From Diplodia intermedia (taxonomy: Eukaryota > Ascomycota > Dothideomycetes > Botryosphaeriales > Botryosphaeriaceae), in the NCBI GenBank assembly GCA_021495925.1, contig JAKEKT010000033.1, positions 186,001 through 250,000 on the forward strand: DNA of 64,000 nucleotides, given 5' to 3'. How positions within the stretch are numbered: position 1 is the first letter of the stretch; each line of letters begins with the position of its first letter. A model generated the notes under the pieces. The model was not told the DNA's origin and ran no database searches. It was given only the letters and a program-made list of their open reading frames with translations. Below, one piece after another: positions 22,395 through 32,552 of this stretch. The translations under genes and the position numbers were made by a program.

Positions 22395-23998
22395 CTAATA
22401 CCCCGTCCCATCCCCCCTGACAACATCCACCCGATACGTCTCCTCATACTCCACCCCGTTCTGATACACCCCCTCGAGCACCGGCAACTCCGTCTCCAAC
22501 CAAACCTTCTGAATCCTCCTCGCGCTCTCCAAAAACCGCCTCTCCACCTCCGCCCTGTTCTCCACCACCAACTCCCCATCCCTCTTCCGCCACTCCCCAC
22601 CCACAAGCACATGCCTCACATCCCCGACATGCGAATGCAGTATAACCGCGGCCACCGGATCGACCCACCCCAGCATATTCGGAGACTCGCCATCGAAAAC
22701 CACAACATCCGCCTTAGCACCCACCGTCAGCACGCCGACATCCTCCCTCCACAGCGCGCGGCCGCCCGCGCGCGTCGCCAGCAGAAACGCCTGATTGACG
22801 CTCATCGGGCTGGTCGCGGGCACGCGCCAGCGGCGCAGGGCGGCGCGGAAGAACCGCAGGCGCGCGCCCTGCAGCCACAGGCGCGCCTGGCCGACGATGT
22901 CCGCGCTGTACGTGAAGTGCGTGTCGACGCCCAGCGCGGCCTGGTCCTGCGCGAGCGCGGCCGCGGCGTGGTCGTGGCCGTAGTGCATCTCCGACTCGGG
23001 CGTCGTGGCGATGTGGTGGTCGTGGATGCGCAGCAGGGAGGCGTCGAGGGGCGTGATGTAGGACGCGTGCGAGAAGATGATGGGGAAGGTCGTGTTGAGG
23101 AAGGAGAGGCTGCCGAGGAGGGTGGGCGAGTTGGCGTCGAACCAGGGCCCGCCGAGGAAGTGGGTCGTGAAGGCGGTGATGTTGGAGGTGCTGGTTGCGG
23201 GGTGGTCAGTCGGGGTGGGAGGTGATGGGGAGGGAGGGAGGGAGGGAGGATGGGGAGGAAGACGTACTTGGCCAGCTCGATGACGGCCTGGATCTCATCC
23301 GCGGACGCGGACGCGAAGGCGTCGTACGCCATGCCCATCTCGACGAGGCCGTTGTTGTCCCGGCGCGCGCCCAGCCCCGCGTTCAGCTCGCGGAAGTTCG
23401 CCATCTGGTCCGCGACGGAGAAGCCGTTGTCCAGCTCGTGGAAGGCGTAGCACCACCACATGCGCACGCCGCTGTCGATGGACGCGTTCAGGTACGCCGC
23501 CGCCGTGGCGTTCGAAAACGTCGCGTGCGCGTGCTCCAGGATCGACGTCACGCCCGAGTTCAGCGCCTCGTAGATGCCGACCAGCTGCCCCAGGTACACG
23601 TCCTCGGCGCTGAAGACGGTCGAGGCCTGCGTGAATTCGCCGTACCGCGCAAAGTACTCGGCGAGCGTGGTGTTGGAGCCGAGCGTCTTGTACGCCGTCT
23701 GCCAGCCGTGCCGGTGCGTGTCGACGAAGCCGGGCGTGAGGATCTTGCCCTCGGCGGAGATGCGCTCGGTGCCGGCGGGAATGGTGACGTTCTGGGAGTC
23801 ATCGAAGATTGCGGCGATCCTATCGCCGGTGACGAGGAGGGAAGTGTTGCGGAGGACCTTGGGCGTCTTGGTCGCGTCGTCGAAGGAGATGACGGTTCCT
23901 CGCTCGAACAGGGTCGAGTTGGCGCACGCCGCGGTAGAGGTGAGTAGGGCGAGGCAGGCCTGCCATAAGGCCAACTTTTTCCGACTTAGGAACGCCAT
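22395..23998 (-). CDS. Secreted amidohydrolase (TrzN/SsnA-like metal-dependent hydrolase)
   Basis: Two exons (complement 23268-23998, 22395-23190) give 508 residues. The N-terminus KLALWQACLALLTSTAACA is a signal peptide, and many NxT/S sites suggest glycosylation. Metal-site motifs of the amidohydrolase barrel are present: HxH in FVDTHRHGWQTAY, SILEHAHATFS, His in IIFSHASYI, ESEMHYGH, and the Asp in GVDTHFTYSADIVGQ. GAKADVVVFDGES is the typical C-terminal composite-domain motif. Family members deaminate or dechlorinate N-heterocycles such as guanine, cytosine and triazines. The natural substrate here is unknown. Secretion is unusual for cytosolic deaminase relatives but is common among fungal paralogues. 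Confidence 0.85.
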
Positions 23999-24899
23999 AT
24001 TTGGAGGAGGAGATGGTGATGGTGTTCCGCAATCGGTATTTCCATGGCCCCAGTGGATTTCTTATAACCTTCTTCAGTACGGACATATCGGCACTGATTT
24101 CTTCAGCTTCACCCTTGCTGGCGGTCTGGTGATGGAATCACGATTAGGATATCAGCGGAGGTAGTATCTCCGTCAGCAGCGACCATGGCATATGCTGACG
24201 CCAGGCTCGAAATCGTCGCATTCCCGTTGGTCGGTGACGGATCTGTTATCGGTGAAGACAGAGCACGACACCAAGTGGACCAAGCTACGGCGACCGACGG
24301 ACGAACGCCTAATCGGACATGCTGATTGATCTGTGTTCCGCCCCGTCAGCAAGCGGTAGTGTGCGGCTCGGGTGAGATGAGATGGATCTGCAGCGAATCA
24401 TCATCCCTACGTCGAGAGTGACGTCAGCACTCCTTCAGCCGCATCCCGCCATTACTGGCCGGTTTCTCACTCTCCACCTCGTGTTTCTCCCAAACAGGCA
24501 ATCGGCCAATGTTTACATTGGGGTTGCGCCAAATCCGACGGCCATCGGATTTGCGGATATACCGCCGTCGACCACTCGCACGACGCACTACGCGGCCGAC
24601 GTAACTCACGACGTGGATACCGCTGTGGAGACCTCTCTACATTCTCGCCATCGGACTTATCGGCTACATGCCCGCATTAGTCCTCTCCTCCTCCTCCCTC
24701 TGATTCTTCCATTGCACAACAACAACTCGTCGCCCTCGGCAAGATCCCCGCGTAAGCTCTCCACCGACCGGACCGTCTCGACCCAAGCCGGCGTTGCGTG
24801 TCGTCGTCGTCGAGGAGGCAGCGCGCGCGCCCACCCAGGGGGTCGGGGGCCTTGCGATTGTCAGTAAGTGGCGTGCGTCGGGCAGGGGTGTGGGTGGTG
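23999..24899. other. Intergenic region
   Basis: The interval between the amidohydrolase start and the readable end of the PRISE-type pseudogene contains no frame that I can assign. The stretch 24664-24899 is open on the minus strand, but its Arg/Ser/Gly-rich reading has no family resemblance and is probably not the original C-terminus of that pseudogene. Confidence 0.4.
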
Positions 24900-25998
24900 G
24901 GTGGTTTACCTCAAGGCCAAAGTATTCGCCCAGCTTCGGCCAGAAGTGGTGCCAGACGATGACGTCGCCGTTGCAGTTGGTTGAAGGTTTCGTTCCGGCA
25001 ATGCTCGGTCGTTCGCGGCCCGGACGCTCATGTCGGCGATGCTGGGCGCGAACGACTGGTCGTCGATGGAGTCGTAGAAGGATTCTTTGCCGGGGAAGAG
25101 GCCGTTGCCGCCCAGCTCGCGCGAGATGAGGAAGTAGAGCGCGACGGTGAGGGCCTCGGACGTGCCGTTTGCTGTGATAATTAACTGCTGCTGGTGCATC
25201 GGATCGCTTCCCGGGAGGCTTACAGTGAGGCGTGAAGCCGGCGATGCCGTTCGTGTGGATGACGTTGTACGACCACGCATCAACCCGACGCCTCTGGATT
25301 TCGAACATGTGGTCCTCCTGGGTGTAGTAGAAGTTCAGCCCGTTGTCCTCGTAGCGCGGGATTTCCTCGGTGAGTGGGACGGGAACTGGCCCGAGACGGG
25401 CGCCATGGTGCTGCGAGCACAACAGTCAGTCTTGCGGATGTTCCCCCCAGATATCGCCTTCTTTACGTTTCTCACCTTGCCACCCGTCTGCAGACACACC
25501 CTCTCCAGCTTCAGACACACCTTGTCAATCACGTCGATGAAGTTTTTGAACAGCGGCACGTTCTCGTCGCGCAGCTTCGCGAAGTCGTCGACGTGCACGT
25601 ACGACGTGTAGAAGGCGTGCGTCACATCGGGCGCAGACATGCGCTAGTCGCGCCTCAGTTTCTTCCTACGACGCGAGGAAACCAGCGGCGACGAACTCGA
25701 TTCGCGGGTCGATCCAATAGTTCGGCAACTCCCGGCGCGACGAGACGACGATTTTCGACCTGGGGGAGACGAGGTTCGATTTAGCTCGGCGGGAGATTGA
25801 CGCGCCTCCTCGCTACCCAGACATGTAGAGGTCCGGGGGAAAAAGAGCACACTCTGATGGTGCCACAGTGCGACGGGAGGAGGCGTCAACGTACCATTCC
25901 GCTTTGGGCGTGCGGATTAGATGCTCGACCATGGAACGGCCGCTAACTAACGCCACTTTGGCCGACTTGGGCACCTAGAGCGTGTTGTTGCTACTCAT
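24900..25998 (-). pseudogene. PRISE-type short-chain reductase (progesterone 5-beta-reductase/iridoid-synthase-like), decayed
   Basis: Pieces of a PRISE-type SDR can be followed in order: KSAKVALVSG then EHLIRTPKAEW (N-terminal Rossmann strand and helix), KIVVSSRRELPNYW, HAFYTSYVHVDDFAKLRD, LERVCLQTGGK, RLGPVPVPLTEEIPRYED, YYTQEDHMFEIQ, GTSEALTVALYFLISREL, FAPSIADMSVRAAND, and finally FWPKLGEYFGLEV in shifted frames. Lesions: a TAG eight codons after the ATG at 25998, loss of most of the GxxGxxG loop (VSG joins the following helix directly), a TAG after FVAAGFLAS, a one-base shift before VTHAFY, and two shifts before GDVIVWHHFW. Intron boundaries are still recognisable. It cannot make an active enzyme. 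Confidence 0.85.
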
Positions 25999-26623
25999 TT
26001 TCGTTGGCTTTGATTGGGTGGGGCTGTGGGCAGAGTACGTTTCCCGCAAAAGTCATTTGGAGACGGACCCTCTCATGGCCTGGGCGGCCTTTGTCCTCGT
26101 ATGAGTGCTATATGCTGACCGGCAGTTCTCTCAGACGGCAGAACAGTGGGACTCTTGGTGATTGGCGTCCCAAGCGGATCCACTTCACCAACGCTACGTC
26201 TCATCGCTGTTGCACGGGCTGGTTACCCGGCGGGATGTCTTACTGAACTGACTGCGCTCACTTCTTAGAAAGTCCGTCATAGCAATTCAAATAAGGCTCA
26301 TAATCGATTTCCAGTGAAACGAAGTATTTTCAAAGCTGTGGCATGATCGATTCAGGTTGGACGATCTGACCGACGCTGAGCCGCTTACAACTGGTCCCCG
26401 CGACGATCTCGCCGCGCGTATCGAGCGGGCCAAGGAGAGAGGGAAGAGAACCATGTCCACGGTAGAGTGTGATGTTTATATGGCGGCCAGCCCCGCCGCT
26501 GCTTAAGCCAAGCGTAATAATACACAGTGCCTTGGCGTCGCCTACACGTCCGTGGCCAGCTACAGCTCCGTCAACCATCACCACCGACAACGATGTTCGT
26601 AGTAAAGAACTTACTAGAAAAGA

Positions 26624-28648
26624 TCACGCCCACTTCCCCAACACCCCCATCAACGCCATCCCCGCCACCAACGCCCCCAGCCCAACAACCGTCCTCGCCA
26701 ACCCCGCCCCCGCCATCCTCCCCCCGTGCATCCAGTCCCCCGCCCACATCTCGACCAGCGCGACCCACGCGAGTATCCCCGCGCTCACCGCGTCCAGCGC
26801 GCCGATGGCGACGAGCGTCGCGGCGTCGTTGCCGTTGAACTCGCCCAGCACGCCGATGCCGACGGCCATGCCGACGGGGGTGACGAGGGCGAAGAGGGCG
26901 CCCATGGCGAGTTTTGTGGTGAGGGAGACGGTGGACGGGGAGGGCAGCTCGGCGATGCGGGCGCCCAGCGCGATGCCTTCGAAGGCTTGGTGGAAGATTA
27001 TCACGACGAAGAGGGTGAGGAAGAAGGAGTCGCCCGCGACGACGAGGGTGAGGCCGATGACTGGGTGGGTGGGTTGTTAGCGGCTGGTTGGGGGTGGGGC
27101 GGATGGAGGGGTGGAGGTTTAGAAAAAAAAAAGGGGGGAGAGTAAGTGGCTTACGCAGCGAGTGGAAAATGATGCCCGTCTCCATGACCATCACGGCCAG
27201 CTTCTCCTGCCCCGGGTGCACGTGCGTCATCAGCTCGTTTCCGCAGCCGGCGATGGTGGTGAGCGTGTTGGTTGGCGCGGTTTTGCCGCCCCCGCCACCG
27301 CCACCGCCGCTTTCGAGACTGCCTCCGCCGGCCTCGTGGTCGTGGTCGCCCGAGCCGACGGAGGAGTTGCTACCGCCGGCAGGGGCGTGTTTGTCGTTTC
27401 GCCAGAAGAGGAAGCGGGCGCCGAGGTATTCGGTCAGGAAGGCGAGGAAGATGCCGGCCATCATGATGGCGGTGGCGGTGCCTTCGTATTGGACGGGCCA
27501 GTTGATGCATTCGTTTGTGAGCATAAGGGTGGCGTGGGTCAACAGCTGCGGGATTGTCAGTTTTGGGGTGCGAGGAGCGGCGGGTGGGTGGTCTTACGTG
27601 GATGAATGCGGTCGATACCATGACGCCGGTCCCAAATTGCTTTAGGATCATCAGGCAGAAGTTGACCGCGTTGTTTTGGAGGTAGGAGCTCATCAGGATG
27701 GGGGCGAAGACGGCTGGCATTGATCAGTAAGCGTCATCGATGGTTGCGGTTGTTGAGTGACTGACCGATGGCGCTGGTGATGAAGACGACGAAAAGGAGA
27801 CCGATCCTGAGAGGGATGTTGTACGTTCGATCTGTGCGCTCGCACGATCTTGTGCCTCCGCTTTCCGACTCTCCGGCTCCCACACAGTGTCTGTTCGAGC
27901 ATATGATCAGCTTATGCTCTGGTCTCGAAAACAATCGTGAGGTCCTCAACTTACTCTACGCCAGCATGGAAGTGGCAGTTCTGACCCTCGTGGCTCTCGG
28001 TTGACTCGTGCTCATGACCTGCTTCCGTCTCGGAGGTCTCGGCGCCTTCTGCTACCAACTCGTATTCCTCTCCAGTGTTGTCGAGGCAGTACCTAGTCGT
28101 TGATTAGATTTGGATTTTGCAGGAATGGCGAGTCTTACATTGTCGAATCATGAGCATGGCACCCGGTATATTGCGCAGGGAGCTCCTCAGTGGCAGTGGC
28201 TGTAGAAGCTGCTGGGTTCATGACCTGGAACTCGGAAGTGCCGGCCATGCAGTACCTGGAGTAATGGTCAGCGCCGAAGGACCAGTACAGCGACATTTTG
28301 AGCAACGGGCATACTGGACAGTGTCATGCATGTGGCAGCCAGTGACTGCAGTTATCGACGAGCTTGAAGATGTCGTCGCAGGCGCAGCAGTGGTCGAAGC
28401 AGCAGTGGAAGCGGGCGCGGTAGACGCAGCCGTCGACGATGTGTACGAGGTCCAGAGGACGCTTGATCCATCTTGATCAAGACACCATCTGCGCAGATCA
28501 TCCAGTCAGCCAATGCAGGGCTAGAAACCAGAAAGTGGATTTACTGTTCGTTCCCGATGCGGGAGCAGGCGGACAGCATCAGCGTCTGGGACTGGGCCAG
28601 GACGGCTCCGTATCCGAGCAATAGCAACAGCCTCGTGGGGAAAGTCAT
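26624..28648 (-). CDS. ZIP-family zinc importer with Cys/His-rich ectodomain (ZrfC-like)
   Basis: Eight exons (complement 28545-28648, 28315-28488, 28139-28255, 27955-28092, 27766-27890, 27598-27713, 27155-27545, 26624-27060) sum to 533 residues in frame. It imports zinc across the plasma membrane. A signal peptide (RLLLLLGYGAVLA) is followed by an ectodomain of about 200 residues with a Ser/Thr/Ala tract and three motifs C-H-x-H-x5-C (CHMHDTVQYC, CHAHDSTMYC, CHFHAGVEHC). The ZIP core follows: RIGLLFVVFITSAI, MLTNECI, a Gly/His variable loop (SGDHDHEAGGG), and the metal helices METGIIFHSL and FHQAFEGIALGARI. The extended motif-bearing N-terminus is the hallmark of Aspergillus ZrfC, the alkaline-pH zinc importer. 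It is divergently paired with an Aspf2/Pra1 homologue, as in that locus. Confidence 0.92.
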
Positions 28649-29684
28649 GGTGGCGCTGTGGGGAGGAACGGAGCAACAACGGAGGAGAAACAGACAGGAA
28701 GTGCCCGGACACCTTTAAGCTGACGTCCCAGAAGCCGATGCTGGTACGCGCAGAAAAAGATCCATGGAAGCAGGGCGGCGTTGAGGGGCTTGGCGCGCCA
28801 AGCAGCCCGCCGAGCAGGAAGAAGTGTAAAACCGGGGCCAGGCTGACGTCTAGACGGCGGAGGGTGGGATGGAAGGGTGGATGAGGGTCCGGTGCTACCA
28901 TGGCGGCCAATGAGCGGGCTCAGGATTCCGGCTTTGCAGTGTTTGCAGCGGTGTGCGGCTGCCCGGACTGAGCACCTTGATGTCCCGCCTGGGCCCCCGC
29001 GCCATTATCGCCCTCCCCCATGACTCTGCGCCCGCTGGTACCGCCCTTCCACTTCCGCCTGCCTAGACGTCTGTTTCGTCGACCGTGGCCGAGTGTCCCA
29101 GCACATGTTTCCCGGTGCCCGCTGTCCGCGCTTTCCGAAACGGGAAATGCCTTATACAGGCGGCTCCAAAAAGTAGGCGTTCGCCTGCCACGCCCGCCCT
29201 ATTACAAACCGCAACTACGAGTCGACTTGACGCATGCTGTCAGTGGCACCAGCGCCTGGCTTGGCTCTTCTTGGGACCTCCACCTACCATGCCGCAACCG
29301 TGCTGTCGCCCGCCCAAAGCACTTGACTGCCGTCTTGGCCCTGTCCGCCTTCTCGTATCCTCGCCAGATCGGTGCTGCTGCCGTTCAGAAAATGTCTTCT
29401 CTTCACACCGATTTCGCCCATCCAGCGGGCCCGGTTCAGTAGAATGGCGACCTCGGAGAAAGCCAATGCATCCTTCCTTGCAAGCCACTCGCCTCCCTTG
29501 GCGAAGACATCAAGGTGGGATCGAGCACACAGGTAGTTGCATCGGGCTGGAGAAACTGACTTCTTGCCCGGCCGATGGTGACATATATAAAATGCAGTCT
29601 CTCCAGCACCAGTGACAATCCCTACCCCCCATCCCCTCCCCACGAGCGCTTCTCATCCACTCAATTCCCCGCCCCGCCGCCATC
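28649..29684. promoter_or_regulatory. Bidirectional promoter of the zincophore pair
   Basis: About 1 kb separates the two divergent starts. PacC-core hexamers GCCARG (either strand) occur at 28789-28794, 28797-28802, 28837-28842, 29255-29260, 29260-29265, 29334-29339 and 29497-29502, about seven where roughly one is expected by chance. The ZafA-type hexamer CAAGGT is at 29511-29516 and inverted (ACCTTG) at 28974-28979. In Aspergillus fumigatus the zrfC-aspf2 promoter is controlled by ZafA (zinc) and PacC (pH), so the same logic is inferred here. A TATA-like TATATAAA lies at about 29583-29591 ahead of the secreted-protein gene. Confidence 0.65.
28788..28803. promoter_or_regulatory. Perfect 16-base palindrome holding two inverted PacC-core sites
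   Basis: GCTTGGCGCGCCAAGC is identical to its own reverse complement and consists of two GCCAAG cores facing each other. It lies about 140 bases upstream of the ZIP gene's start. A dyad PacC operator is the natural reading; binding is not shown by sequence alone. Confidence 0.6.
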
Positions 29685-30862
29685 ATGAAGCAACCCCTCT
29701 TCTCCCTCCTCCTCGCCTCCCTGGCCCTCAACCCATTCACTTCAGCCGCATCCAACGCACGTGCCAGGCGCGAGCTGGTCGTCACCGTCACCGAGACCGT
29801 CACCGGCTCCAACCCGGCCGCCACCCCATTCGACTGGGCCGCCGGCGCGACGAAAGACTACCCCATCCACGCCTCCTGCAACGCGACCGAGCGGGCGCTG
29901 CTCAGCAAAGGCCTGAACGAGGCCATCAAGCTGGCCCAGCACGCCAAGGAGCACATCCTGCGCTTCGGCAACAGCTCGGAGTACTACACCAAGTACTTCG
30001 GCGACGCCCCCACCGGCGAGCCCATCGGCTGGTTCGAGCGCATCGTCGGCGCCGACCGCGGCGGCATCTGGTTCCGCTGCGACGACATCGACGGCAACTG
30101 CCACCAGGACGGTCAGTCCTTTCCTACCCCAAACCCCCGCAAGTCCCACGCATAGCTGACAAACCAACCAACCAACCAGGCTGGGGCGGCCACTGGCGCG
30201 GCGACAACGCCACCGACGAGACCGTCATCTGCCCGCTGTCCTACGAGACGCGCCGGCCGCTCGAGGCCATGTGCGGCCACGGCTACACCGTCGCCGCCGG
30301 CGCGCTGAGCTTCTTCTTCGCCGCCGACCTCGTCCACCGGCTGTACCACCTGCCGGCCGTCGGCGAGGCCGTCGTCGAGCACTACGCCGACTCGTACGCC
30401 GAGTGTTTGGATTTGGCGAAGGCCAGCCCGGCGCAGGCGGTGCGGAATACGCATAGCTTGCAGTACTTTGCGCTCGATGTGTATGCGTATGATGTGGCGT
30501 TGCCCGGGGAGGGGTGTACGGGGAGGGTGGTGGAGGAGGAGGGGCAGGCGGAGGCTTCATCCTCGGCTGCTTCGTCGTCGTCGTCGTCGTCGTCGTCGTC
30601 TTCGACCGCCGCGACCACTGCTGCGCCTTCGGTTTCGGCGGAGTCGGCCGCGGGTGGTCCGGAGTGCCATACGCATACTGATGGCGCGGTTCACTGCATT
30701 GCGGATGAGACGGCTGCGCCTACGTCTACAAGCGCCGAGGCTGCTTCTACGACGGCGGATGCGCCTGCTGTGAGTTCCGCCTCTTCTTGAGTTGATGCTG
30801 GTATGCTGACGTGAGGTCAGGAGTGCCATACCCACGCCGATGGCGTTGTTCATTGCGCTTGA
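29685..30862 (+). CDS. Aspf2/Pra1-type secreted zinc-binding protein (zincophore)
   Basis: Three exons (29685-30111, 30180-30769, 30821-30862) give 352 residues. In Candida and Aspergillus the family captures zinc outside the cell and returns it to a partner ZIP importer. The signal peptide is QPLFSLLLASLALNPFTSA. The catalytic-like domain (deuterolysin/M35-related fold) shows HASCNATERALLSKGL, KYFGDAPTGEPIGWFERIV, RGGIWFRCDD and CGHGYTVAAGALSFFFAADL, followed by HRLYHLPAVGEAVVEHY. A poly-Ser linker encoded by TCG repeats leads to two copies of a zinc motif, ECHTHTDGAVHC and ECHTHADGVVHC, the second ending the protein via the last exon. It is divergent from the ZIP gene. Its allergen-family relatives are known, but nothing here shows allergenicity. 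Confidence 0.92.
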
Positions 30863-31408
30863 AGCTCTGACTGAAGCGCTTGGGCAGGAGAAAGACGGGA
30901 GAAGGAAAAATGAATGTCATGCTACATAATGATAATTTACTATTCAGGTGATCGAAATTTGGAGGACTGTGCATAGACTGGTGTAGCGATTGACGAGTTA
31001 CGCGCCACACTCATTAATGAAGCCAATGACCTGTCCCGCTGAAAGCATGCTGTACGAACAGTATTTTGTTACTTCTTGGTCTTGTTGAGGCCTTGCCGGC
31101 CGCCTGTTGAGCAGGAAAGAGTAGTAGGAATATGATGTATGCGTTAAGAACGTGATCTCTTCCAAGGACGACCCGGCAGCCCGCTCCGGGCGGAGATGCA
31201 ATAGCAGCCAAACATTGCTTCAGAGCGTACACATAGACCAGTGCAAGGCTAGAGAGAAGCTCTTAGAGTGATAAAACCGATCAGCCCCTTATATTCTACC
31301 TGCGGAGAGGCCTTTCTAGTGTATCAATGATTCAGTGTTGATTAGTATGGGGATGTTGAAGAAAGGATATGCTTAAAAACGATAAATGAAACTCTTGCCA
31401 AAGAGCAT
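30863..31408. other. Intergenic region
   Basis: This stretch follows the zincophore gene's stop codon. It is moderately AT-rich with no assignable frame or repeat. It probably holds the 3' untranslated region of the gene to its left. Confidence 0.4.
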
Positions 31409-31846
31409 TCATGCAAAAGCATCACAAACACGTCCCGCAAACACCGACCATTCATCTTTCAGCCCACAAAGCTGCCCTATAACGAAATCCACTTCCTTGC
31501 GGACCGCCATCTTATCTGGCCCATATTCAACGATGCCCAAGTGCTCATAATCCGCATCCTGCGCCCAGTACGACCTTCCGTTTCTACCCGAGGAACGGGA
31601 CCAAGGACGCTCAGGCATGAATTTTTCCAAGGCCATCCACCAAGCCTCCCAGAAGAAGCAGAAGTCATTTGCATACTCCTCATGTAATTCGTGATACAGT
31701 GAATCCGACGATGTGTGCAGGCAAGCGTGCTGAATGAGGTGTAGCGGAAAGCTGAGAACCTCTGTAACTTGTTTTCCTGCAGTACGACAAGCTGGCGCAT
31801 TAGCGACCGTCGAAATGTGTAATGCAGCTGCCTAAACCCTTGCCTT
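31409..31846 (-). CDS. Hypothetical protein or exon, unrecognised
   Basis: An open frame runs leftward from an AG acceptor-like site (TTTAG at about 31843) to a stop at 31409 and reads like a real protein: VTEVLSFPLHLIQHACLHT, EYANDFCFFWEAWWMALEKF, GRSYWAQDADYEHLGIVEYG, KEVDFVIGQLCGLKDEW. A second frame upstream (M at 31976, with CFYDRRFLHQPLAVGHVCPL) could be a preceding exon, but the join is not convincing. I do not recognise the family. It may be a gene with unresolved introns or a fragment. Confidence 0.3.
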
Positions 31847-32215
31847 CACAAATTTCCCTTTCAGCTGTGGAATTGACGCACGCCCTGCGGTACAAGGGAC
31901 AGACATGTCCGACGGCCAAAGGCTGGTGCAAAAATCGTCGATCATAGAAGCAAGGAGTCAATGAATTTCTCATCGTTGGTTGGTAGGGCGACACCAAACT
32001 GCCGCGTCAGACTTGGCTCGTGGCAGGGACCACTGCACCTCTGTGTTTCCAATCAGCATGAAACCTTCCTGTTTTGTCTTGCGAGGAACTTCCAGCCAAT
32101 CATACGTCGTAGTGTCTCCGGCCGCCTACTGCGAGATATATTGAGCTGGAAGCATGTCGTACCTTCTTGTGGTATACCATCCCGGTAGTTAAATATAGTT
32201 TTGTCAAGTTTCACA

Positions 32216-32335
32216 CGCATCCGACCATATGAAGCTAAGTGGACACAAAGCAATGACGCTGGGAGGCCGCCCAATATGTCAACAACCACGCCTCACGCAC
32301 CTGATGCTACTGCAGGAACACAAGAACACACAGAA
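32216..32335 (+). repeat. About 110-base dispersed repeat, copy 1
   Basis: GCATCCGACCATATG, then GGGAGGCCGCCCAATATGTC and GAACACAAGAACACA, match 37073-37177 in order and orientation with scattered transitions and small gaps. It is non-coding. The two copies flank the region holding MITE copies 2 and 3. Confidence 0.6.
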
Positions 32336-32552
32336 AATCCTCATATTTATCCTGTTTTCGGAGCTTCACATTCGAACCAAAGTTATTTCCTTCATCAATC
32401 TAGTCTCTTCAAATGGTTGTGACGAGTCAACCGAAATTTGAATACAATAGTTGATAAACAAGAATTGAAGGACAATCGGATGGAACGAGTGAGTAAGGAG
32501 ATGAAAATACAGGCCAACAGATAGAAGACCCAATCATGGTAGTCGCAAGAAC

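Noticed and set aside
24664..24899. C-terminal exon of the PRISE-type reductase
   Set aside because: The reading is Arg/Gly/Ser-rich without resemblance to the family's C-terminus; it is probably unrelated sequence left open by GC content.
25771..25795. GGTTCGATTT as a tRNA T-arm
   Set aside because: No matching acceptor stem, D-arm or A-box was found around it.
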